This document shows, piece after piece, positions 19,670-28,306 of a stretch of DNA of 64,000 nt. The DNA comes from Hydrogenophaga sp. RAC07 (GTDB lineage: Bacteria > Pseudomonadota > Gammaproteobacteria > Burkholderiales > Burkholderiaceae_C). The notes under the pieces were generated by a model. That model ran no database searches and was not told where the DNA came from. It worked only from the letters and a program-made list of their open reading frames with translations. The stretch lies in contig NZ_CP016449.1 of the NCBI RefSeq assembly GCF_001713375.1, positions 1,426,001 through 1,490,000 of the forward strand, written 5' to 3'. The translations under genes were made by a program, and so were the position numbers. Numbering within the stretch: position 1 is the stretch's first letter; each line of letters begins with the position of its first letter.

Positions 19670-20083
19670 TCAGTTCGACTTCGTCGTGCTGTTGCTTTGA
19701 CCCATGCCCACGGTCGTGCCGTTGTTGCTCGCCGCCTGCATGTTGTTCATGGGGTAACGGCTGGGGTTCAGATCGCGGAAGGTGGCGCCGGTCTGGCCAT
19801 CGGCAATCAGGGTGCCGTTGCGCTGTGCTTCCATCAGATCGGCGCGAACCTGGTCACGCGAGGTGGTGCTGGCGGCCGCAGGCTGCATGTAGCTGCCCGG
19901 GAACAGCTGGCGGAAGGTGGCGCCGGTCTGGCCGTCGGCGATCAGCGTGCCGTCGCGCTGGGCTTGTGCCAGTTCGGCGCGCACCTGGTCGCGGGTCTTG
20001 GGGGTCATGTCGGCGGCGAACACGGAGCCGGCGGAGAGTGCGGTCAGGGCGAGGGCGATGATGGAGTTGCGAGCGTTTTTCAT
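19670..20083 (-). CDS. DUF4148 domain-containing secreted protein with duplicated motif
   Basis: 137 aa. A signal peptide (SIIALALTALSAGSVFA, cut before ADMTP near residue 24) sends it to the periplasm. Two nearly identical units follow: TRDQVRAELAQAQRDGTLIA... and SRDQVRADLMEAQRNGTLIA..., each continuing GQTGATFR and about 37 residues long. DUF4148 proteins are small and abundant in Burkholderiales, of unknown function. The C-terminus is Asn/Ser/Thr-rich and disordered. It is monocistronic. Confidence 0.9.
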   Translation of the reverse strand: MKNARNSIIALALTALSAGSVFAADMTPKTRDQVRAELAQAQRDGTLIADGQTGATFRQLFPGSYMQPAAASTTSRDQVRADLMEAQRNGTLIADGQTGATFRDLNPSRYPMNNMQAASNNGTTVGMGQSNSTTKSN

Positions 20084-20289
20084 GGTGAATCCTTGGTGAG
20101 ATGGGTTGGAGCCAGAGAGCCTGGCGTTTCAATCGGGACACACTGGATACGGGGCAAGTTCGCGATTGGATTCAACCCGGCCTCAAAAAGAACACTTTCT
20201 TACAGAGGGGTTACCCGCAGGCGCCGGGGGATCGACCCCGGGCCCTGATGGCGACAGCGGCTGCGCAGGCCCTCGCGGACAATCCACGC

Positions 20290-21168
20290 ATGGCCCTTGC
20301 GATCAACTCCGACACCGTTCTCACACCCCCCGTGCCCTCGGCCACCGTGATCGTGGTGCGCGATGCGCCGCAGGGGCTCGAGGTGTTGCTGGTGCGCCGG
20401 CACGGCAACTCGGCTGTGCTCGGCGGCGTGCACGTGTTTCCGGGCGGCAAGCTCGATGCCGCGGACCGCGAGGTGGACCCTTCGGCACTGGACCGAACGG
20501 CCGCCGATTGCGCCCTGACCTTGAACGAGCCGGGGCTGGACGCCCAGACCGCGCTGGCCTTGCACGTGGCCGCCCTGCGCGAGACCTTTGAAGAATGCGG
20601 CCTGCTGCTCGGCCAGGTGCACCGCGCCGAGCTGGCGCAGCGCGTGCGCGAGCTCACCGCGGCGGGCACCGGTTTCGCCGCAGCCCTGCAGCAGCTCGGG
20701 TGTCCCGTGTCCACCGCCAGCGTGTTGCCGTGGTCGCGCTGGATCACACCGCGTGTGCCCTCGGTGACCAACAAGCGTTTCGACACGCGCTTCTTTGTGG
20801 CCGCCGCGCCCCACGGCCAGCTGGCCGAGCATTGCACCTTTGAAGCCACCGAAGCCGTGTGGATGGCGCCGCGCCTGGGGCTGGAGCGTTACTGGGCGGG
20901 CGAGATCGATCTGGCGCCGCCGCAGATCATGAGCCTGAGCGAGTTGAGCCACCTGCACACCGCTGCCCAGGTGATGGCCCTGGCGCAAAGCCGCCCGCCC
21001 ACGCTGATCGAGCCCGAACCGTTTGACGAGGACGGTGTGCGCGTGATCTGTTACCCCGGTGATCCGGCCCACAGCATCGCGCAGCGCGTGTGGCCTGGCC
21101 CGACCCGCCTGGCCTACCGCAACCAGCGCTTCGAGGCCGACGGAGGCCTTGCGGCCTTGCTGGCCTGA
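20290..21168 (+). CDS. NUDIX hydrolase (NUDT19/RP2-like)
   Basis: 292 aa from the ATG at 20290 (MALAINSDTVLTPP); another in-frame ATG at 20248 is possible. The Nudix fold starts at ATVIVVRDAPQGLEVLLVRRH. The Nudix box is interrupted: GGVHVFPGGKLDAAD is separated from ALRETFEECGLLLG by about 35 residues, as in the NUDT19/RP2 subfamily, some of which hydrolyse CoA derivatives. The substrate is not established. The next small gene starts 3 bp after the stop, so they are likely co-transcribed. Confidence 0.85.
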   Translation: MALAINSDTVLTPPVPSATVIVVRDAPQGLEVLLVRRHGNSAVLGGVHVFPGGKLDAADREVDPSALDRTAADCALTLNEPGLDAQTALALHVAALRETFEECGLLLGQVHRAELAQRVRELTAAGTGFAAALQQLGCPVSTASVLPWSRWITPRVPSVTNKRFDTRFFVAAAPHGQLAEHCTFEATEAVWMAPRLGLERYWAGEIDLAPPQIMSLSELSHLHTAAQVMALAQSRPPTLIEPEPFDEDGVRVICYPGDPAHSIAQRVWPGPTRLAYRNQRFEADGGLAALLA

Positions 21169-21171
21169 CCC

Positions 21172-21450
21172 ATGCAGCGCGTGCCTTCCCGATGGGCAGC
21201 GTGGGCGCTCGGCGCGCTGGCCGTGATCGCCGCGGTGCCCGCCGCCTGGCTCACCGTGCTTGCGGTGGCCAAGGCCCGCCTGCCCTACAACGAAGAGGGC
21301 AACCACTTTGACGGCCTCGTGGTTCACCACGAAGGCACGGCGGTTGCGTACGGCGTGCTCGCGGTGGTGCTGTGGTTGTTGGCCCTGCTGGCGGCACTGG
21401 GCGCGCGCCGTGGGTCCCGGCGGCCAATGAACAGGACCACCGCGCCTTGA
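21172..21450 (+). CDS. Small membrane protein, unknown function
   Basis: 92 aa with two hydrophobic helices, at about residues 8-32 (WAAWALGALAVIAAVPAAWL) and 58-78 (VAYGVLAVVLWLLALLAAL), joined by a hydrophilic loop LPYNEEGNHFDGLVVHHEGT. The tail is basic. I do not recognise a family. It is 3 bp after the Nudix gene and probably shares its transcript. Confidence 0.65.
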   Translation: MQRVPSRWAAWALGALAVIAAVPAAWLTVLAVAKARLPYNEEGNHFDGLVVHHEGTAVAYGVLAVVLWLLALLAALGARRGSRRPMNRTTAP

Positions 21451-21457
21451 AGCGCAG

Positions 21458-21479
21458 CCGGAAGTCGCCGGTTTTTTTT
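21458..21479 (+). terminator. Possible weak intrinsic terminator
   Basis: A short CCGG-AAGTCG-CCGG hairpin is followed by eight T residues, just after the small membrane protein gene. The stem is only 4 bp, so its efficiency is doubtful. Confidence 0.4.
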
Positions 21480-21588
21480 GCACTGAACCACAGGGCAAAC
21501 CACGATAGGCGTGCGCCGGCCAGGGCGGGATAGTCATGTACTGGAATATTCGGATTCACGCATTGAATGCTTTCACAGGAGACTTTTG

Positions 21589-22017
21589 ATGAAACGACGC
21601 ACCCTCGCTCTCGCGCTGGCATTCGGTGCCACCGCCTTGCTCGGCACCGGCTGTGCCTACACCCCCGCCCGCCAGAAAACCCAGGTGGTGCTGCAGGTGA
21701 GCGACCCGGATCCGGCCAAGTGGAACCTGGCGCTGAACAACGCCCGCAACGCGCAGGTCGATCTGGGTGCCGACAAGGTGGACATCGAGATCGTGGCCTA
21801 CGGCCCGGGCATCAACATGCTCAAGTTCGACGCCGTGACCGCCAACCGCGTGAGCGAGGCGGTGAAGAACGGCGTGAAGATCGTGGCCTGTGAGAACACC
21901 ATGACGGCCCAGAAGATCGTCAAGGCCGACATGAACCCTGCCGTCAGCTACGTGCCGGCCGGTGTGGTCCACATCATGCAGCGCCAGCATCAAGGCTGGG
22001 CCTACGTGCGCCCCTGA
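21589..22017 (+). CDS. DsrE-like family exported protein
   Basis: 142 aa. N-terminal hydrophobic signal LALALAFGATALLGTGC, perhaps a lipoprotein signal but with an imperfect lipobox. The mature part has the DsrE/DsrF-like pattern found in small periplasmic relatives: PDPAKWNLALNNARNAQVDL, VDIEIVAYGPGINML and IVACENTMTAQK (single Cys), then YVPAGVVHIMQRQHQGWAYV. Function unknown; relatives are linked to sulfur relay, but export argues against a cytoplasmic Tus-like role. AGGAGACTTTTG precedes the ATG. It is convergent with crtC. Confidence 0.8.
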   Translation: MKRRTLALALAFGATALLGTGCAYTPARQKTQVVLQVSDPDPAKWNLALNNARNAQVDLGADKVDIEIVAYGPGINMLKFDAVTANRVSEAVKNGVKIVACENTMTAQKIVKADMNPAVSYVPAGVVHIMQRQHQGWAYVRP

Positions 22018-22028
22018 AGCGCAACGGT

Positions 22029-22934
22029 TCAGCCCCGTCGGGGCATGCGCCAGGGCAGCATGGCTTGCACCAGCGGTGAGACCAGCCGGGGCACCCGCAG
22101 CGTTTCATGAAAGCTCGACACGCTCTCCCCGAGCAGGCTGCTCTGGAGGATGGCGCGCTGGTAGAACGGCGTGTCTTCCAGCTGCTGTGTCACCCGCACA
22201 CGCGAGTCACTGCGCATGCGCCGCTCGATGCGCCAGGCCGTGCGCGGCAGGGTTTGCAGGGGCGGCGCTTCAAAGGGCTGCACGCTGCCGTGGCGCCCGA
22301 AGCGCAAGGCGAGCAGCTTGCCCCGGGCCTTGCCCGGCTCCACGTCGTACAACACGGCGGTGCTGCCGTCCTTCATGGCGCTGCGCGACCAGTCCCATTC
22401 GGTGAACGCGCGCTCCAGCGGCTCATCGCCTTCGTTGCTGTCCAGGTAGGCGTGCCCGCTCCAGCGTTGTTCGGGATGCTGCAGCTTCACCTCCACACGC
22501 GCGTGGGGCGCGATCGGTCCCCAGCGGTGGCGGCCGGCGTCGTCGAGCGCGGTGCTGAACTTGAACAACTGATGCGTGCGCAACTTCACCGTGCCGCGGA
22601 TGCGCCGCGGAATCGGTACGCCCACCTCGTCGATGTGGATGGTGAGTGCGTCACCGTGCCATTCGAGCTGGCTCGGGCCGATCTTGAAATGCGTGGCGTC
22701 GCGCCGGTTGTGCGGGGCACCGCGCTCGGTCATGGACCAGCGGCGCGCGCCCGCGCTGTAAAGCGCCACGTTGAGCGCGCAGAAATTGTCGGGATCGGTG
22801 GGGCCGCGTCTGCGCGCCCACGCGTAGTAGGGCGAGAACACGCTGCCCACGAACGCGATGATGGACAGGCCGAACCGGCCGTCGTCGCTCAGGGCGTCGA
22901 CGTACCACCAGAGATAGCCACCCGAGGGGACCAC
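22029..22934 (-). CDS. crtC: Carotenoid 1,2-hydratase (hydroxyneurosporene synthase)
   Basis: About 301 aa. Clear CrtC family: GGYLWWYVDALSDDGRFGLS, FVGSVFSPYYAWARR and DNFCALNVALY. It adds water to the 1,2 double bond of neurosporene or lycopene in the spheroidene pathway. The start is uncertain: no ATG lies in this frame near the expected N-terminus. The GTG at 22934 is the best candidate, but the in-frame residues just before it (GEPRFDQ) look like the usual CrtC N-terminus. The gene overlaps the 3' end of crtD by 46 bp, implying translational coupling. Last gene of the superoperon. Confidence 0.9.
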   Translation of the reverse strand: MVPSGGYLWWYVDALSDDGRFGLSIIAFVGSVFSPYYAWARRRGPTDPDNFCALNVALYSAGARRWSMTERGAPHNRRDATHFKIGPSQLEWHGDALTIHIDEVGVPIPRRIRGTVKLRTHQLFKFSTALDDAGRHRWGPIAPHARVEVKLQHPEQRWSGHAYLDSNEGDEPLERAFTEWDWSRSAMKDGSTAVLYDVEPGKARGKLLALRFGRHGSVQPFEAPPLQTLPRTAWRIERRMRSDSRVRVTQQLEDTPFYQRAILQSSLLGESVSSFHETLRVPRLVSPLVQAMLPWRMPRRG

Positions 22935-24424
22935 CTGGTCAAAGCGGGGCTCGCCATCACGGCCGCGGCCGCCAGCTGGCCCGAAAGAGCCGCCATCGGG
23001 ACCCCCGGGCCCGGGTGGACGCTCCCCCCCGCCAGGAAAAGGCCCGTGACCGGTGTGCTGGCGCTGGAGCGGGCGAAGGCCGAGGTCCAGCCGTGGGTCG
23101 CCTGTCCATAGAGGGCGCCCCCCGTGGCCGGAAAGAGTTGGTGAAAGTCCACCGGTGTGGTGCGGATCGACGGGGGTTCGGCGCTCTCGATCCGAAGGCC
23201 ACAGCGGCGCAGCAGGGCAAAGCTGGAGTTCTCGCATGTTTCGATGGCCTCGGGTGTGATGGTTTGAAGATCGCCCTCCGCCGGTGCGTTCACCAGGCAG
23301 AGCAGGCGTTCGCGCCCGGAGGGCGCGGCCAGGTCGGTGCCGCGGTCTTGCGCGCACACATACACCGTGGGTTGCTGCGGCAGTTCACCGTGCTGGAAGA
23401 TGTCCCGGAACTCGCTGGCGTAGTCGTTGCGGAAGAACACGTTGTGGCGGTCCAGTGCTAGCCCGCTGGTGCGCGTGTGGATGGACCAGGTGATGGCCGA
23501 GAGCGAGCGCGGTGGCGCTTTGCTTTTCACGGCCCGGCGCACGGGCTGTCCCAGCAGTCCGGTGCGCAGCGCAGCCACGTCGCCATTGAAGACCACGCTG
23601 TCGGCGGGCAGGGTTTCACCGCTGGCCAGCGTCACACCGCTCACACGGCCGTTCTTCACCGCGATGCGTTCGCAAGGGCTCAGGTAGCGGAACGCGGCGC
23701 CGCGCTCGCGCGCCAGCCGCTCCAGGCAGCGCGCCAGCGCGTGCATGCCGCCGTCGATGGCCCACACGCCGTCGAGCTCCACCTGGGCGATCAGCATCAG
23801 CGTGGCGGGGGCTTCCCACGGCGACGAGCCGGTGTAGGTGGCGTAGCGGCCAAACAGCTGCCGCAGGCGCGGGTCGGTGAAGTGCCGGCCCAGGCTGTGC
23901 CAGAGGCTGCGCATGGGCCCCAAGGCAGCGAGTGTGGCCAGGCCACGCAGGCCCAGCCCCATGGACATGCCCAGCATGCTGGGCGAAGCACTGCGAATGT
24001 AGGGGCCTTCGAGCGACTGGTAGGCGGACTTCGCCTGCGCGCAGAAACCCTGGAAGCGCCTGGCTTCGTCCGGCCCGGCGAACTGCGCCACGGCATCGAA
24101 CGAACGCGCCGGGTCGGCAAACAGGTCGAGCGAACTGCCATCGTCCCACCAGTGGCGCGCCAGCACCGGCAGTGGGCGGATGCGCAGTTCGGCCTCCAGG
24201 GTCGTGCCCACCGAGGCGAGGATCTGGTCGAACACCCAGCGCATGGTGAAGACCGTGGGGCCGCTGTCGATGGCCGCGCCGTCCACCACCAGCTGGCGCA
24301 CCTTGCCACCGGGTGTGGCGGCGGTCTCGACCACGGTCACGTCCAGTCCCTGCTGCGCCAGTTGCAGGGCAGACACCAGGCCCGCCATGCCGGCGCCGAT
24401 GACGACGACGCGGTGTTCAGCCAT
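22889..24424 (-). CDS. crtD: Methoxyneurosporene/hydroxyneurosporene desaturase
   Basis: 511 aa, CrtI-like phytoene dehydrogenase family. FAD site VVVIGAGMAGLVSALQLA (residues 6-23) and a C-terminal carotenoid-desaturase motif LFLAGGSVHPGPGVPMA. CrtD introduces the 3,4 double bond in the spheroidene pathway. It was assigned as CrtD rather than CrtI from its position between crtA and crtC and from IDSGPTVFTMRWVFD. It overlaps crtA by 8 bp and crtC by 46 bp. Confidence 0.93.
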   Translation of the reverse strand: MAEHRVVVIGAGMAGLVSALQLAQQGLDVTVVETAATPGGKVRQLVVDGAAIDSGPTVFTMRWVFDQILASVGTTLEAELRIRPLPVLARHWWDDGSSLDLFADPARSFDAVAQFAGPDEARRFQGFCAQAKSAYQSLEGPYIRSASPSMLGMSMGLGLRGLATLAALGPMRSLWHSLGRHFTDPRLRQLFGRYATYTGSSPWEAPATLMLIAQVELDGVWAIDGGMHALARCLERLARERGAAFRYLSPCERIAVKNGRVSGVTLASGETLPADSVVFNGDVAALRTGLLGQPVRRAVKSKAPPRSLSAITWSIHTRTSGLALDRHNVFFRNDYASEFRDIFQHGELPQQPTVYVCAQDRGTDLAAPSGRERLLCLVNAPAEGDLQTITPEAIETCENSSFALLRRCGLRIESAEPPSIRTTPVDFHQLFPATGGALYGQATHGWTSAFARSSASTPVTGLFLAGGSVHPGPGVPMAALSGQLAAAAVMASPALTRWSPRVAISGGTSTP

Positions 24425-25199
24425 GGGGCTGCCCGTCGACCGGTTCGGTCGTGTTCATCGCGTTGGGAGGTGTCCATTGCCCGTGATGTTCCAGCAGGCG
24501 CATGCGCACGAACATCGATTCGGAGAAGTAGTTGTGCCGGTAGGCCGCTTCGATGGCGGCCTGGTGTGCGCCCTGGTGCGCGTAATCGAGCATGGACGAG
24601 GTGTCTTTCCACAAGCTGAAGGTGCACTGGCGCACCAGCGGTGCTTCGCCCAGGCCCATGGCCAGCGTGCAGCCGGCCGCCGACTGCATGGCGGCCTGCG
24701 TGGCGGGTGCGTTGCGCCAGAAGGCCATGGCCTTGGCCGGGCGGATGCTGGCGCGCGTGATCACGGCCAGGGGCCGCGCCGCGCCGGCGTCGTCGTGCAC
24801 CGTGTGGTCGGGCTTGAGGTGGGTGGCCGGTGTGGGGCCCCAGGCTTCGCCGTCCCACTGGCCACGCGACGAGAGCACCTCGTGCACGCCGCTCCAGAAG
24901 TGCTCGGCGCGCTGTCGGTAGGCCTGCACGATGGGGCCGGCGAGAAAGGCATCGGCCTGCTCGGCGTGGTCGAACATGACGATCAGTCCCTGGTGGCTGG
25001 CGCTGGGCCGGATGCTGAAGCCGCCACCGTGGCCGCTGCCCATGACCTTGGCAAACACCACACCCGGCACGCCCTTGAGCGAAGCGGAGCCCTGCACCAT
25101 GCGCATCCAGCCCCAGGCCTGGTGTTCGCGCAGGTAGTTCACGAGCACCACCACCACCACCCCCGAGAGGGTGATCACGTCGGGTACGGTCTCAGCCAT
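24417..25199 (-). CDS. crtA: Spheroidene monooxygenase
   Basis: 260 aa. CrtA family: VVFAKVMGSGHGGGFSIRPS, PLAVITRASIRPAKAMAFWR and LGEAPLVRQCTFSLWKDT. It oxidises spheroidene to spheroidenone (2-keto group) using O2. The start at 25199 (MAETVPDVITL) was preferred over an upstream open extension that is the antisense of ispH. It overlaps ispH and crtD by 8 bp each, so it is translationally coupled in the puf-ispH-crtADC segment. Confidence 0.93.
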   Translation of the reverse strand: MAETVPDVITLSGVVVVVLVNYLREHQAWGWMRMVQGSASLKGVPGVVFAKVMGSGHGGGFSIRPSASHQGLIVMFDHAEQADAFLAGPIVQAYRQRAEHFWSGVHEVLSSRGQWDGEAWGPTPATHLKPDHTVHDDAGAARPLAVITRASIRPAKAMAFWRNAPATQAAMQSAAGCTLAMGLGEAPLVRQCTFSLWKDTSSMLDYAHQGAHQAAIEAAYRHNYFSESMFVRMRLLEHHGQWTPPNAMNTTEPVDGQPHG

Positions 25200-26151
25200 G
25201 CGCAAGTGCCGGGCTGCGGGCGCCACCGAGTTCGGCGGGCAACCGGAAGGTGACGTCTTCGCGCGCGCCGGCCAGGTGCACGATCTGAAGCGGCTCTGCG
25301 CCGGTGTGTGACTGCAATGCACACACCACGCGCTGCACCAGCAGCTCGGGCGTGGAGGCGCCCGAGGTCACGCCCACGCGGGGAGCACCGTCAAGCCATG
25401 CGGCCTGGAGTTCGTGCTCGTCCTGCACCAGGTGCGCCGGCACACCACTGCGCTCGGCCACTTCGCGCAGGCGGTTGGAATTGGAGCTGTTGCGCGCGCC
25501 GACCACCAGCACCAGGTCGACCTGCGCAGCGAGCCGGCGCACGGCGATCTGCCGGTTGTGGGTGGCGTAACAGATGCCGTCCACATCGGGGCCGACGATG
25601 CGCGGGAAACGGGCTGTGAGCGCCGCGATGATCTCGCGCGTGTCGTCCAGGCTCAGCGTGGTCTGGGTCACATACGCCAGCGGGGTGGAAGAGGGGAACT
25701 CAAGCCGGGCCACGTCGGCCACCGTGCCCACCAGGTGCACCGGTGCGTCCACCCGGCCCACGGTGCCCACCACTTCCTCGTGGCCGGCGTGGCCGATCAT
25801 GAGCAAGGTGTGGCCCAGGCGCACGAAGCGCTGTGCCTGCTGGTGCACCTTGCTCACCAGCGGGCAGGTGGCGTCGATCGTGTGCAGTGCCAGGCCTTCA
25901 GCCTGCGCAACCACGGCGTTGGAAACGCCGTGCGCCGAGAACACCAGCACCGATCCGCCGGGCACCAGCGCCAGGTCGTCCACGAACACCGCGCCCTTCG
26001 AACGAAGGTCGTCCACGACCCAGGGGTTGTGGACGATTTCGTGGAACACGTACACCGGGGTGCCGTGCAGTTCGAGTGCGCGCTCGACGATGTGGATGGC
26101 CCGGGTCACCCCGGCACAGAAGCCGCGCGGTTGTGCCAGAACGGCTTGCAT
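25192..26151 (-). CDS. ispH: 4-hydroxy-3-methylbut-2-enyl diphosphate reductase
   Basis: 319 aa. The three [4Fe-4S] cysteines of IspH/LytB are in place: GFCAGVTRAI, TIDATCPLVSKVHQ and DGICYATHNRQ. It makes IPP and DMAPP in the last step of the MEP pathway, supplying the carotenoid and phytyl branches. The ATG at 26151 (MQAVLAQPRGFCAG) matches the family N-terminus. It sits between pufC (43-bp gap) and crtA, inside the photosynthesis superoperon. Burkholderiales normally keep a housekeeping ispH elsewhere, so this may be a second, photosynthesis-dedicated copy (inference). Confidence 0.95.
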   Translation of the reverse strand: MQAVLAQPRGFCAGVTRAIHIVERALELHGTPVYVFHEIVHNPWVVDDLRSKGAVFVDDLALVPGGSVLVFSAHGVSNAVVAQAEGLALHTIDATCPLVSKVHQQAQRFVRLGHTLLMIGHAGHEEVVGTVGRVDAPVHLVGTVADVARLEFPSSTPLAYVTQTTLSLDDTREIIAALTARFPRIVGPDVDGICYATHNRQIAVRRLAAQVDLVLVVGARNSSNSNRLREVAERSGVPAHLVQDEHELQAAWLDGAPRVGVTSGASTPELLVQRVVCALQSHTGAEPLQIVHLAGAREDVTFRLPAELGGARSPALAHG

Positions 26152-26194
26152 GGCGGGACCTTGCGTTGCTGCCGGGACGCCGCCAGCCAACGCG

Positions 26195-27304
26195 TCATTG
26201 GGCCGGTTTCGGCGCAGCGTCCGCGGGCGTTGCCGGAGTGGCAGCCGCATCGGGCGCGGCCGGTGCGGCAGCGGTGTAAGGCCGGTAGGCGGCGAGCTCC
26301 GGGTGGTCCTTGAGCATGGGCACACCCAGCAGGGGCTTGTTGACGCCCTGGTGGCAGGTGGCGCAGTTCATCTTGGCCACGTCACCCAGTTCGCCCTTGC
26401 GGTTGGTCGGGAACACCTCGGTCAGCGGCTCCATGTAGGCCAGGTTCAGGTCGCGTGCCATGCGGATGCCGTGGTACGCCGTCACGCGCTGGGGTGGCGC
26501 GCCGTCCCACTTGCCGAAGTTCTGCGTGTTGTGGCAGAAGGTGCAGTTCACGCCCAGCGAGGCCGACATGTGCGTCATGAGCGCATAGGTTTTTTCGGTG
26601 CGCTGGATGCTCTCGCCCTGGCCGCCGCTGGTGGGCAGGGCCTTGGTGGCGTTCACCCGGATCGGCTCGTCCTTGAGCAGGTAGGACGTGAACGGGTCGT
26701 AGGGCAGCGAGGCCAGCTTCACGCTGTCGGCCGGTGTGTTCTGCCCCATCTTGTTGCCGATGAAGTTCGAGCCCTGGGGCTGGCTGTCGGCGGTGAACCA
26801 GATCTCCTTGGGCACCGGGTTGCCGCGGTGGCAGGTGTAACAGGTCACGCCGGTCTCGGCCACGTGGGCTTTCCAGTCGGTGTTGATGTGCTGCGTCATC
26901 TGCACCATGCGCCGCGCCACCACCTTGGTGTAGAGGCTGTCGTCGGCGAAGTTGGCGCCGTTGTGGCAGTAGTTGCAGCCTTGCTCGGGGGCCACCCAGG
27001 CCGTCATGTTGACCATGAGGCGGGTGAACTCACCCACGCTCAGGTCGCCCAGCACCTTCACGTTCTGGTAGATCTGCCCGGCCTTGGGGCCGTCGGCACC
27101 GGCCGGTGGTTGTGCCGCAGGCACCTGGTTGACTGCCAGCACGTCGGCCTGGATCCGCGGGTTGACCACCTGGACCATGCCGGTGCCGCGGTAGCCGTTC
27201 TGCGTCGATTCCATCGGGGGGCGTTCGCAGCCGGCCAGCAAGACCAACGTTCCCAGGGCGAGTGCGCCCAGCCAGTTGCGGTGCTTGAAGTTGGGTGTTT
27301 TCAT
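26195..27304 (-). CDS. pufC: Reaction centre tetraheme cytochrome c subunit
   Basis: 369 aa. Lipoprotein signal with lipobox LVLLAGC near residue 23. Four heme motifs: CNYCH, CYTCH, CTFCH and CATCH, with Met axial-ligand helices before them (such as RRMVQMTQHI). It passes electrons to the special pair on the periplasmic side. An Ala/Pro-rich tail follows the last heme. The ATG overlaps the pufM stop by 1 bp (TGATG). Its four covalent hemes require the Ccm system encoded nearby. Confidence 0.97.
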   Translation of the reverse strand: MKTPNFKHRNWLGALALGTLVLLAGCERPPMESTQNGYRGTGMVQVVNPRIQADVLAVNQVPAAQPPAGADGPKAGQIYQNVKVLGDLSVGEFTRLMVNMTAWVAPEQGCNYCHNGANFADDSLYTKVVARRMVQMTQHINTDWKAHVAETGVTCYTCHRGNPVPKEIWFTADSQPQGSNFIGNKMGQNTPADSVKLASLPYDPFTSYLLKDEPIRVNATKALPTSGGQGESIQRTEKTYALMTHMSASLGVNCTFCHNTQNFGKWDGAPPQRVTAYHGIRMARDLNLAYMEPLTEVFPTNRKGELGDVAKMNCATCHQGVNKPLLGVPMLKDHPELAAYRPYTAAAPAAPDAAATPATPADAAPKPAQ

Positions 27305-28278
27305 CACTTGGCTCCTGGTGCAAGCGCCGGATCCATCACGGCGGGGAAGACGTCGGGGTAAGGCGGTGCAACACCGTGCTTGATGGCCCAGAGGTACCAG
27401 TTGTCCACCACGGTGCCGGTCAGCAGGATGCCGATGCCACCCACCAGCGGGCACAGCACGGCGAACCACCAGGCCCAGCGGTGAATGGATTCCATCGTGG
27501 CGTTGAAGCCCATGGTCCATCTCCAGAACAGGGCAGCGCGTTCACTCGCGGTGCCGCGGTCGACGATCTGTTCGATCTCGCGTTCACCACCGAAGCGGCT
27601 CACCGCGAGGATGGTGGCGCCGTGCATGGCAAAGAGCAGCGTGGAGCCGTAGAGGAAGGCGATGGAGAGCGCGTGGAACGGGTTGTAGAACAGGTTGCCG
27701 TAGCGCAGCGAGAAGGCGGCCGTCCAGTCGAGGTGGGGGAAGATGCCGAAGGGCACGGCTTCGCTCCACGATCCCATGAGCACCGGGCGAATCAGGCCGA
27801 GCACCAGGAAGAGCCAGATGGCGGCGGCAAAGGCCCAGGCCACGTGGGTGCCCATGCCCAGGGCCCGCGCGCGGCGGTAGGTGCGGGCCCACCAGAGAAT
27901 GACCGAAACGGTGAGGAAGAGGCCGGCGATCTGCCACCACCCGCCCGCGTTGAGCGGCTGCAGGCCCAGGCCCGCCCCGGCCGCCGGCGGCTCCAGCGAG
28001 AGCCAGAAGAGCTGGCGCACGAACTGGATCGGGTCCCAGTTCACCGAGGCCAGCATGTTCAGGCCCATGATGTTGATCGACAGGATGCCGAAGAACAGCG
28101 CGGCCACACCGAGTGTGCCGAGGTAGATGGGGCCGATCTGCGCGTTGCCGAAGCGACCCAGCAGATGGACGATGGCGGGCTTGTCGCCGATGCGGGCGTC
28201 CTGGCCAGCCCCCAGCTCGACGCCGTGGTGCACCGGGCCGACGGCCTGCACCGTTGTGAAGAGGTTTTGGTATTGCAT
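27304..28278 (-). CDS. pufM: Reaction centre M subunit
   Basis: 324 aa, five membrane helices. Recognisable: [57 protein letters not shown] and [19 protein letters not shown], the last containing the quinone/iron ligands His and Glu. It binds bacteriochlorophyll a, bacteriopheophytin and QA together with PufL. It is 28 bp after pufL. Confidence 0.98.
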   Translation of the reverse strand: MQYQNLFTTVQAVGPVHHGVELGAGQDARIGDKPAIVHLLGRFGNAQIGPIYLGTLGVAALFFGILSINIMGLNMLASVNWDPIQFVRQLFWLSLEPPAAGAGLGLQPLNAGGWWQIAGLFLTVSVILWWARTYRRARALGMGTHVAWAFAAAIWLFLVLGLIRPVLMGSWSEAVPFGIFPHLDWTAAFSLRYGNLFYNPFHALSIAFLYGSTLLFAMHGATILAVSRFGGEREIEQIVDRGTASERAALFWRWTMGFNATMESIHRWAWWFAVLCPLVGGIGILLTGTVVDNWYLWAIKHGVAPPYPDVFPAVMDPALAPGAK

Positions 28279-28306
28279 GGTGTGCTCCTGCTTTTTCTTC
28301 GGATGC

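Noticed and set aside
22029..22053. GCCCCGTCGGGGC hairpin at the end of crtC as terminator
   Set aside because: It lies within the last codons of crtC and has no T-run; too weak to report.
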